The notes under the pieces: model-generated
Databases searched by the model: none
The model's input: the letters and a program-made list of their open reading frames with translations, nothing else
Told to the model about the DNA's origin: nothing
Program-made: the position numbers and the translations under genes
NCBI RefSeq assembly: GCF_949296715.1
Contig: NZ_CASFQD010000032.1
Location: 1 to 27,098, forward strand
DNA from: an uncultured Alistipes sp.
GTDB taxonomy: Bacteria > Bacteroidota > Bacteroidia > Bacteroidales > Rikenellaceae
Length of the DNA stretch: 27,098 nucleotides
Direction of reading: 5' to 3'
Shown: positions 15,640 to 22,801 of the stretch, one piece after another
Layout: every line of letters starts with the position of its first letter
Numbering within the stretch: the first letter of the stretch is position 1

Positions 15640-16308
15640 TTACGGGTTTGTCGGTCCGACGTGGAGGTCGGGTATCTCGGATTTTTGAGCGGGCTTCTGG
15701 TCGGTTTGCAATTCGCTGCTTAGGGGAACGTGTGCAAACATTCCGGGGATGGCCATGTTTACGAAAAGGAGCTTCCTGGCCGCCTCGTTGGCGGTCCATC
15801 TCACCTCTTCCTTGATCAGCCGATTGAATCTCACATAAAAATCGGGTGATTGTGAGGCGAGCACCGGGATGTTCTTTATGAAAAACGAGCAGTCGAAGAC
15901 CGTTCCATCGTCGGGATTTACAAAAATGAAAACCGTCATCGGCCAGCGTTCACGGCGCAGCTCCAGAATCTGTGTGTCGTCGAACATCTTCTGGAGTACA
16001 CGCGTGAAGGAGTCTTTGTCGGCCAAATCGACATGGACCTCATGCATCTCCTCCATGGTATCCACGGGCGTGCCGTCCTTATGGCAGTTCAACTCATAAT
16101 CCCTGTAGATATTGTCGGCTATTTTTAACAGGAAGAATTTGTTGTCCGCATGGCTGGCCACCAAAAAGACGGTGCCGTCCGATGCCTGTACCTTGTCGAC
16201 ATTCTCGTAGTGGTTTCTCGCGGGTGCTCCTGCAACCTGACCGAACGCCGATGCGGCGAGCAGCAGTGCGCTGCACAGGGCAATCAATCGTTTCACGTTG
16301 TTAGTCAT
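15640..16308 (-). CDS. Secreted protein of unknown function, lower GC than neighbours
   Basis: A 222-residue protein with a signal peptide (MTNNVKRLIALCSALLLAASAFGQ), so it probably acts in the periplasm or outer membrane. The ATG at 16308 is chosen because the signal peptide starts there; ATGs at 16320 and 16353 would add residues in front of it. The mature part has mixed alpha/beta character (VHVDLADKDSFTRVLQKMF; WPMTVFIFVNPDDGTVFDCSFFI) and a polar C-terminal tail. I do not recognise the family. Base composition is visibly more AT-rich than in flanking genes, hinting at later acquisition. It has its own promoter box at 16516-16523. No terminator is obvious downstream except possible use of the eno hairpin. 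Confidence 0.7.
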   Translation of the reverse strand: MTNNVKRLIALCSALLLAASAFGQVAGAPARNHYENVDKVQASDGTVFLVASHADNKFFLLKIADNIYRDYELNCHKDGTPVDTMEEMHEVHVDLADKDSFTRVLQKMFDDTQILELRRERWPMTVFIFVNPDDGTVFDCSFFIKNIPVLASQSPDFYVRFNRLIKEEVRWTANEAARKLLFVNMAIPGMFAHVPLSSELQTDQKPAQKSEIPDLHVGPTNP

Positions 16309-16515
16309 TGGGAGGTACATAAGGCAACGGTTCGCAATATTCGGGTGTATCACTTGTTATCAGGGCAGCGCCATACGGACAAGACCTGTCACCCTTTGTC
16401 TGTTGCCGTGATTTTGCGGCAGGATAAACCCCGGACAGGTCCTGTTCCTCTACGAAAAACAACCCGAAAGTCCGGAGTTTTTTTCATGGACATGTGGGTT
16501 TTGGGCGGTTCCTTG

Positions 16516-16523
16516 CAAAGATA
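16516..16523 (-). promoter_or_regulatory. -7 box for the secreted protein gene
   Basis: The minus strand reads TATCTTTG, an exact TAnnTTTG match, about 208 bp before the chosen ATG. No TTG at -33. Confidence 0.6.
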
Positions 16524-16629
16524 GGAAAGTTCCGATAAAAACGGCCGAAAGAGAGCGGCATTTTGCGGCCGGGCAGAAAAACAAGGCAGCCGCAGCTGCC
16601 CGTGTTCTTCTCGTCCCTCTCTTATCCTA

Positions 16630-16647
16630 CCCCCCCCTCCCTCTCCC
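16630..16647 (-). other. Potential G-quadruplex tract
   Basis: The minus strand has G runs of 3, 3 and 8 separated by AGA and A, which fits the four-run G3+ pattern with short loops. It lies just after the tRNA-His terminator and upstream of the promoter of the next minus-strand gene. Folding is not shown. Confidence 0.35.
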
Positions 16648-16663
16648 GCGAAAGGCGGGCACG

Positions 16664-16693
16664 AAAAAAGGGTTCTCTTTTCGGAGAACCCTT
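16664..16693 (-). terminator. Terminator of tRNA-His
   Basis: A 10-bp stem (16668-16677 with 16684-16693; core GGGTTCTC/GAGAACCC) with a 6-nt loop leads into six T on the minus strand (16664-16669, partly in the stem). It begins 4 bp after the tRNA 3' end. Confidence 0.9.
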
Positions 16694-16696
16694 GCG

Positions 16697-16771
<75 letters not shown>

Positions 16772-16799
16772 ATGTAGATACATGTGCCGTATCGGGATG

Positions 16800-16830
16800 C
16801 AAATGTAATACGTTTTTTCGGTCCGTACAA
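16800..16830 (-). promoter_or_regulatory. Promoter of tRNA-His
   Basis: On the minus strand TTG (16830-16828), a 20-bp spacer and TACATTTG (16807-16800) match the full Bacteroidota promoter consensus. The tRNA starts 28 bp after the -7 box. Confidence 0.88.
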
Positions 16831-16868
16831 GAAAATCGGACGAAAAATTTTACCTCCGCCGCTCCGCG

Positions 16869-16881
16869 TGACAAAATGTCA
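16869..16881. promoter_or_regulatory. Palindrome upstream of groES, candidate regulator site
   Basis: TGACA-AAA-TGTCA is a perfect inverted repeat. A further TGTCA half-site is at 16898-16902, exactly 21 bp after the TGTCA at 16877, i.e. two helical turns. It lies about 76 bp upstream of the start point predicted from the -12 box at 16937-16940, a typical place for an activator of sigma-54 promoters. Confidence 0.5.
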
Positions 16882-16924
16882 GCCGGCTCTGTTGCTTTGT
16901 CATTCTTTTTCTGCCAAATGCGGG

Positions 16925-16940
16925 TTGGCACACCTCTTGT
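16925..16940 (+). promoter_or_regulatory. Sigma-54-like (-24/-12) promoter of groESL
   Basis: TTGGCAC (16925-16931), 5 bp, TTGT (16937-16940) matches the RpoN consensus TTGGCAC-N5-TTGC with one mismatch at the last base, and has the required 10 bp between the GG and the -12 dinucleotide. No TAnnTTTG box and no CIRCE inverted repeat was found between the tRNA and groES. The ATG lies about 40 bp after the predicted start point. Confidence 0.6.
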
Positions 16941-16991
16941 TGAGAATGGGGTGCACATGCAAAAAAACACAATAACTAAAATATTACAGCT

Positions 16992-17261
16992 ATGAACGTA
17001 AAACCATTATCGGACCGCGTGCTGATTCTGCCGAATCCCGCGGAGGAGAAGACCGCCGGCGGACTGATTATCCCCGACACGGCAAAGGAGAAACCCCTTG
17101 CAGGCAAGGTTGTGGCCGTGGGCCCCGGCACTTCGGAGGTGAAGATGGAGGTCAAGGTCGGTGATCAGGTGCTCTACGGCAAGTATGCCGGTCAGGAGAT
17201 CCAGATCGACGGCACGGACTACCTCATCATGAAACAGAACGATATTTTGGCAATCATCTAA
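16992..17261 (+). CDS. groES: Co-chaperonin GroES
   Basis: An 89-residue protein with the family start VKPLSDRVLILPNPAEEKTAGGLIIPDTAKEK, the mobile loop region, VVAVGPG and the C-terminal KYAGQEIQIDGTDYLIMKQNDILAII. As a heptamer it caps the GroEL ring during ATP-dependent folding in the cytoplasm. The size is normal. groEL starts 15 bp after the stop, so the two form one operon. Control appears to come from the sigma-54-like element upstream, with the TGACA-N3-TGTCA palindrome as a possible activator site. Confidence 0.98.
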   Translation: MNVKPLSDRVLILPNPAEEKTAGGLIIPDTAKEKPLAGKVVAVGPGTSEVKMEVKVGDQVLYGKYAGQEIQIDGTDYLIMKQNDILAII

Positions 17262-17276
17262 TTCGCAGAAACAACT

Positions 17277-18908
<1,632 letters not shown>

Positions 18909-18938
18909 CAGCCGTCCGGCCCCGGGCCGACCATGTGA

Positions 18939-18977
18939 ACGGGACGAACCCTTTTCGGGGTTCGTCCCGTTTTTTTG
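18939..18977 (+). terminator. Rho-independent terminator of groESL
   Basis: A 13-bp perfect stem (ACGGGACGAACCC, 18939-18951, with GGGTTCGTCCCGT, 18958-18970) has a 6-nt loop and a T-run through 18976. Confidence 0.95.
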
Positions 18978-19071
18978 TGCTCCGGCGCGGCGCGGCCGCT
19001 CGTGCGGCGCTGTTTTTCCCGTCTTCCGCCGCTTTCCGGTCCCGCGGCGGAGAAGAAGACGGATAAATGCG

Positions 19072-19079
19072 TATCTTTG
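19072..19079 (+). promoter_or_regulatory. -7 box of the DMT transporter promoter
   Basis: TATCTTTG is an exact TAnnTTTG match followed by CGGC. It lies 20 bp before the chosen ATG and downstream of an alternative in-frame ATG at 19067, which therefore cannot be the start. Confidence 0.78.
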
Positions 19080-19099
19080 CGGCTGCTGATCCGAACGTT

Positions 19100-20008
19100 A
19101 TGAAAAAAGGCATTCTTCTGGCGGTGCTGGCCTCGGTGCTGTGGGCCATCGTCAATCCGTTTATCAAGCAGGGGTTGAGTTATGACTTCACCCCGATGAA
19201 CTTCGCGGGGCTGCGCTTCACGGTCGTGGGCATCATTCTCTTCGCGTGGACCTGGCACCGCGGCATGTGGCGCGAGATCGTCCGCCGCCGGCGGCTCTTC
19301 GCGAACCTGATCCTCATCAACATGTTCCTGGGCTATTCGGCCTTCTACTTCGGCGTGGATTTCGTCAGCGGGGCCATCAGCTCCATTGTCATGGGGCTCA
19401 CGCCGCTCATCAATGTGCTGCTGGCGCACCTGCTGGCGAGCAACGACCGCCTGAACCGCTACAAGGTCGTCAGCCTCGTGGTGAGCCTCGCGGGTCTGCT
19501 GCTGATCGTCGGCACGGGCAGCGACGGCGAGCCGCTCGACTGGCGGGGCATCGGCGGCATCGTGCTGCTCCTGCTGAGCATTGTCTTTCAGGGCTACTCG
19601 GCCATCTCCGTCTCGGAGGACAAGGAGAAGGTCGACCCTGTCTTCCTGAATGCCGTGCAGATGTTCTTCGGTGGTCTGCTGATCTACGGCGTGGGCATCG
19701 CTGCGGAGGGCTTTCACCCCTTCTGGGACAAGCCGGCGGGCTTCTACGCCAGCCTCGGCGTGCTGGTCTTCATCTCGGTCTTCGCTTTCAGCTTCTGGTT
19801 CATGGCCTTGCGCACGCCCGGCACGAAGGTCAGCGACGTCAACATGTGCCGTCTGATCAACCCCGTGCTGGGGGCCGTGTTGAGTTGGGTGATGCTGCCG
19901 GACGAGCACCCCGACTTCAGTACCGTGGCGGGCATGCTCGTCATCGTCAGCTCGCTGGTGATCTACTTCAAGGGCGAGACGCTCGTGCAGCGCTGGCGCC
20001 GCCGCTGA
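19100..20008 (+). CDS. DMT/EamA family transporter
   Basis: A 302-residue integral membrane protein with about ten membrane helices arranged as two five-helix halves, the drug/metabolite transporter layout. The first half begins MKKGILLAVLASVLWAIVNPFIKQG and includes MGLTPLINVLLAHLL; the second begins GIGGIVLLLLSIVFQGYSAISV and includes RLINPVLGAVLSWVMLPDEHP. It ends with a basic tail (QRWRRR), positive-inside. Substrates of this family range from amino acids to metabolites and drugs; none can be assigned here. It is monocistronic with its own promoter and converges on the second ECF operon. Confidence 0.9.
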   Translation: MKKGILLAVLASVLWAIVNPFIKQGLSYDFTPMNFAGLRFTVVGIILFAWTWHRGMWREIVRRRRLFANLILINMFLGYSAFYFGVDFVSGAISSIVMGLTPLINVLLAHLLASNDRLNRYKVVSLVVSLAGLLLIVGTGSDGEPLDWRGIGGIVLLLLSIVFQGYSAISVSEDKEKVDPVFLNAVQMFFGGLLIYGVGIAAEGFHPFWDKPAGFYASLGVLVFISVFAFSFWFMALRTPGTKVSDVNMCRLINPVLGAVLSWVMLPDEHPDFSTVAGMLVIVSSLVIYFKGETLVQRWRRR

Positions 20009-20046
20009 TCCCCGTGCGACGGGCCCCGCTGCGGGCCGTGCAGAAC

Positions 20047-20079
20047 AAAGCCGGGTGCCGCGAAACGGCACCCGGCTTT
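20047..20079. terminator. Bidirectional terminator between the transporter and second ECF operon
   Basis: A 14-bp perfect stem (AAAGCCGGGTGCCG, 20047-20060, with CGGCACCCGGCTTT, 20066-20079) has a CGAAA loop. The T-runs are short and interrupted on both strands, so termination may be partial, but the position between convergent genes is typical. Confidence 0.8.
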
Positions 20080-20097
20080 CCTTTGTGCAGCCACCGG

Positions 20098-21435
20098 TTA
20101 CAGGCCTCCGTCGACGAGCCAGCGCTGCCCGGGGTTGTCGTTGCGCAGGGCCAGCCGTATCTTCTCCGTGCTGCCGTCGGCCATCCGCAGCGTGCAGGGG
20201 ATGAAGACCCCGGCGTATTTGCCCGAGCGGAAGGGCTTTCCGAGCTCCGTGACCCGGGCACCGGCATAGCGCTTTTTGAGCAGCTCGCGGGCTCCGGCTC
20301 CGTAGACGTAGAGCGCCTCGTCGAGGATCGCCTCGTCCCACGCGGCGAAGGCTTCGAGGATCAGCTGCCCGGCCTGCGCGGCGTCGATGCCCGCGAGACG
20401 CCCGGCCTGCATCGGGCGGGTATGGTCCGTCCAGGTGATGCCTTCGGGCAGGCGGGTGAGCGCGGCGGTGTCGAGCGGGGCGTCGTATTCGATGCGGTCG
20501 ATCTCGAGCAGGGTCTGCTCGCGCCCTCCGGCAAGGAAGGTTACGCGGGCGCCCGTGAGCCGTCCGCTGGCGGCGTCGAAGCGGTATTCGCGGCGCGTGT
20601 CGCTCTCGAGGATCGAGCTGTTGCGCAGGTAGTCACTCTCGCGGAAATCTCCTTGTGCCGGGCTGGTGACCGTCAGGCGGAGCGTCTCCCCCTCGTGGCG
20701 CAGGTCGTATCGTGAGCCGTCGTGCGAGCGGGTGAGCTGCTGTTCGAGCAGCAGCAGCTGGCTCGGGTCGATCAGCAGGTTCAGCATGCCCGGCTCGCCG
20801 GACGAGTAGGAGAGGATCATGCCGTCGCCCGTCGTGTCGAGCCACTGATAGATGTGCCGGCCGTCGTAGAGCGCCTTGCGGCCCGGTTTCTCGACGCGCC
20901 AGAGGAGCTGCGGCGTGTAGACGGCCTCCAGTGTGTGGGGCACGAACTCGTCGAGCGGGTTGGTGTAGTCGAAGTGTTCGCTTGCGGCGGTGCGGATGCG
21001 CAGCTCGATGCGGATGCTCCGCACTCCCTCCATCGAGGTGACGGCCTGCATGAAGCTGTTGCGGGCGGCCCGGGCCGGGGTGTTGAGCCCGACGGTGAGG
21101 GCGACGGTGATGACGGCCGCGGCCGAGAGGACGCCCGAGAGGATGCCGATCCAGCGGCGGCGGGCGGTGCGGCGCGGTGCGGCGGATTGTGCGGTGGCCT
21201 GGCGGCGGAGCGTGTCCATCAGGCGGTTTTCGAGCCCTTCGGGTACGGGGATGTCGTGCTGCGGGGTGACGGCCTCCAGCGCCTGGCGGGCGGAGCGGAG
21301 CGCCTCGGCGCATGCGGGGCATTCGGCGGCGTGTGCCTCCATCCGGCGGCGCAGGGCGACGGGTAGTTCACCGGCGAGCAGGTCGTCCAGCTGTTCGAGG
21401 AAGAGGCGGCAGTCCATATTCTTTTCGGTCTTCAT
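20098..21435 (-). CDS. Zinc-finger anti-sigma factor fused to LolA/RseB-like periplasmic domain
   Basis: A 445-residue protein. The cytoplasmic N-terminus has H35-x3-C39-x2-C42 (HAAECPAC), the zinc-binding anti-sigma signature, within a helical domain. A basic stretch (RRTARRRW) leads into one membrane helix at about residues 95-117. The long periplasmic part is beta-rich and resembles LolA/RseB-type lipoprotein-binding domains (ELRIRT, LLWRVEKPGRKALYDGRHIYQWL, YRFDAASGRLTGARVTF), followed by a C-terminal segment of about 100 residues of unknown fold. It starts 21 bp after the sigma gene stop. The likely role is to hold the sigma factor until an envelope signal, perhaps a lipid or lipoprotein, is sensed; this is inference. 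Confidence 0.8.
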   Translation of the reverse strand: MKTEKNMDCRLFLEQLDDLLAGELPVALRRRMEAHAAECPACAEALRSARQALEAVTPQHDIPVPEGLENRLMDTLRRQATAQSAAPRRTARRRWIGILSGVLSAAAVITVALTVGLNTPARAARNSFMQAVTSMEGVRSIRIELRIRTAASEHFDYTNPLDEFVPHTLEAVYTPQLLWRVEKPGRKALYDGRHIYQWLDTTGDGMILSYSSGEPGMLNLLIDPSQLLLLEQQLTRSHDGSRYDLRHEGETLRLTVTSPAQGDFRESDYLRNSSILESDTRREYRFDAASGRLTGARVTFLAGGREQTLLEIDRIEYDAPLDTAALTRLPEGITWTDHTRPMQAGRLAGIDAAQAGQLILEAFAAWDEAILDEALYVYGAGARELLKKRYAGARVTELGKPFRSGKYAGVFIPCTLRMADGSTEKIRLALRNDNPGQRWLVDGGL

Positions 21436-21456
21436 GGTGTTCGGTTTTTTCAGGTT

Positions 21457-21930
21457 TTACATCAGTTTCTTCAGTCGTTCGATGCCGTAGCTGAACCGCG
21501 ACTTGACGGTCGACGCGGGCAGCTGGAGCGTCTGGGCGATCTCGGTGAAGCGCAGCGAGGCGAAGGTGTGCAGGCGGATGACTTCGGCCTGCTCTTCCGG
21601 CAGGCGGTCGAGCAGCGCGGCGATCCGTTCGGCCTCCTCGCGCAGCGGGGCTTCCCCGTCGTCGGCCGGGAGCTGCGGCCCGAGCGGTTCGAAGACCGCA
21701 CGCCGGCGTTTCCGGTCGCAGCAGGCGTTGGCCACGCAGCGGTAGAGGTAGGCCCGGAGGTGGGTGATCTCGCCCGGGGCGGTCAGCAGCCGCAGGAAGG
21801 CCTCCTGCACGATGTCCTCGGCATCGCTTCGCGATCCGGTCCGCAGCGCCGCGAAGCGGTACAGCTCGGCGTGGTACTCCGCGACGGCCCGGGCGATCCG
21901 GTCGGGCAGGGGTGTGTTCGGGTTTTCCAT
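21457..21930 (-). CDS. ECF-type RNA polymerase sigma factor (second copy)
   Basis: A 157-residue protein with sigma region 2 (HAELYRFAALRTGSRSDAEDIVQEAFLRLL, then LRAYLYRCVANACCDRKRRR) and region 4 (LLDRLPEEQAEVIRLHTFASLRFTEIAQTL, then ASTVKSRFSYGIERLKKLM). The ATG at 21930 is chosen because the frame upstream to 22020 is unlike the family and crosses the shared promoter-like element. It is only distantly similar to the first ECF factor in this window. It is followed by its zinc-finger anti-sigma gene. The upstream element at 21980-22002 suggests the two sigma operons share control. Confidence 0.93.
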   Translation of the reverse strand: MENPNTPLPDRIARAVAEYHAELYRFAALRTGSRSDAEDIVQEAFLRLLTAPGEITHLRAYLYRCVANACCDRKRRRAVFEPLGPQLPADDGEAPLREEAERIAALLDRLPEEQAEVIRLHTFASLRFTEIAQTLQLPASTVKSRFSYGIERLKKLM

Positions 21931-21978
21931 GGTGAATGTTTCTCTTTTTTCGGTTCGTTTTTGGGAGCGCTTCCGATT

Positions 21979-22013
21979 ATAAGACGCCGCCGGGGCGTAA
22001 AAGACGTAAAACC
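21979..22013 (-). promoter_or_regulatory. Element shared by both ECF operons, copy 2
   Basis: On the + strand, TAAGACGC (21980-21987), 6 bp and GGCGTAAAA (21994-22002) are identical in sequence and spacing to 11422-11444. A third related unit, CGTAAAACC, follows at 22005-22013. Read toward the sigma gene, the inner end becomes CGTCTTATAAT, containing a TATAAT. The distance to the ATG is 49 bp. Confidence 0.6.
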
Positions 22014-22018
22014 GGCAC

Positions 22019-22046
22019 AAAAAAACGGGCCGCGCGTGCGGTCCGT
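22019..22046 (-). terminator. Terminator overlapping the stop codon of the nucleotidyltransferase-like gene
   Basis: A 9-bp stem with one wobble (ACGGGCCGC, 22025-22033, with GCGGTCCGT, 22038-22046) has a GCGT loop and seven T on the minus strand (22019-22025). The stem begins at the last base of the TGA codon. Confidence 0.85.
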
Positions 22047-22633
22047 CAGGGCATCCAGGTGACGATCCCTCCGGCGGGGTGTGCGGCGAGCCATGCCGCG
22101 AACTCCTCCCACGTGCGCACGCCGTCGCGCAGCACCGCCTCGTAGTAGCGGATGCCGGGAATCTTCTCCGCGGGCGGCGTCTCGTACTTGAGACGCAGGA
22201 TCGCCAGGCGCGTCTCGTCGGTCAGTACGGCGGCGATGCGGTCGGCCGCGCGTTCGAAGTAGCCATCCCACGGCGACCCCTTCTCCATGTGAATCATGTC
22301 GATCTGCCACGCCGCCCCCTCGTCGTCGACATACTGCGCATGCCATTCGAGGCAGCGGTCCTCGGCGTCGAGCAGGTTGGCGTACTCCACGCGGCGGATG
22401 TGCCGGTCCTGGGCCAGGCGGGTCATGGCGGCGAAGCTGTCGGCCGTGCGCAGCGGCGCGGAGTAGATGTGGAAGTCGATGTCGCGGTGGGTCATCAGCA
22501 GCCCCGTGCGGAGCGACCCTACCAGACGGGGTTCGGCGCCGACCGAGCGCCAGATCGCCTCGAGTCCGGTCGTGCGGATGATCTCGCGGGCGCGCCGCTG
22601 GTTCGCGGCAGCCGTTTCAAGCAGGTGTTCCAT
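22046..22633 (-). CDS. Nucleotidyltransferase-fold protein
   Basis: A 195-residue soluble protein. VGSLRTGLLMTHRDIDFHIYS shows the Gly-Ser (G39-S40) and Asp-x-Asp (D51, D53) arrangement of the polymerase-beta-like nucleotidyltransferase fold, which binds two metal ions. Further motifs are WHAQYVDDEGAAWQIDMIHMEKG and a helical C-terminal part. Which molecule it modifies is unknown. The ATG at 22633 is chosen because no conserved sequence precedes it and the longer frame from 22777 runs through a hairpin. It appears monocistronic, with terminators on both sides; no promoter box is obvious. Confidence 0.65.
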   Translation of the reverse strand: MEHLLETAAANQRRAREIIRTTGLEAIWRSVGAEPRLVGSLRTGLLMTHRDIDFHIYSAPLRTADSFAAMTRLAQDRHIRRVEYANLLDAEDRCLEWHAQYVDDEGAAWQIDMIHMEKGSPWDGYFERAADRIAAVLTDETRLAILRLKYETPPAEKIPGIRYYEAVLRDGVRTWEEFAAWLAAHPAGGIVTWMP

Positions 22634-22654
22634 GGCGGGTTTTGTTTGTATTTG

Positions 22655-22683
22655 AAAAAGGCCCGATCGCTGCCGGTCGGGCC
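22655..22683 (-). terminator. Terminator of the bamD-rpoZ-coaBC-recN operon
   Basis: A 10-bp stem with one A-C mismatch in the minus-strand RNA (22660-22669 with 22674-22683), a 4-nt loop and five T on the minus strand (22655-22659). It is about 115 bp after the recN stop and only 22 bp before the next gene's ATG, so it could also act as an attenuator for that gene. Confidence 0.65.
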
Positions 22684-22766
22684 CGTAACGGGCGGATAAT
22701 GGACCGGGATTCTCCGGCCTGAAGGCACCGGTGGCGGCAAGGGGTCTGTCACATCGTTCCCGTCCC

Positions 22767-22801
22767 TCACCTTTCACCTTTTACTTTTCACCCTTCACCT
22801 T
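22767..22801. repeat. Degenerate 7-8 bp tandem repeat after recN
   Basis: The + strand shows five imperfect copies of a TCACCTT-like unit in a row (TCACCTT, TCACCTTT, TACTTT, TCACCCT, TCACCTT). The minus strand is correspondingly purine-rich (GGTGAAA-like). It directly follows the recN stop codon. The function is unknown. Confidence 0.6.

Larger units (their letters stand above)
16309..16663. other. Intergenic region between the secreted protein gene and tRNA-His
   Basis: No gene can be supported. On the minus strand it holds the -7 box at 16516-16523 and a leader of about 200 nt. A 34-codon reading frame (16389-16493, minus, beginning MSMKKTPDF) lies in that leader but has no independent support. 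The tract at 16630-16647 is C-rich on the + strand. Confidence 0.6.

Noticed and set aside
16800..16991. CIRCE element (HrcA site) before groESL
   Set aside because: The TTAGCACTC/GAGTGCTAA inverted repeat was looked for and not found.
19067..19099. Upstream ATG start for the DMT transporter
   Set aside because: The -7 box at 19072-19079 lies downstream of this ATG, so it would not be in the mRNA.
21931..22020. A 30-codon extension of the second sigma factor
   Set aside because: It crosses the shared regulatory element and does not resemble an ECF N-terminus.
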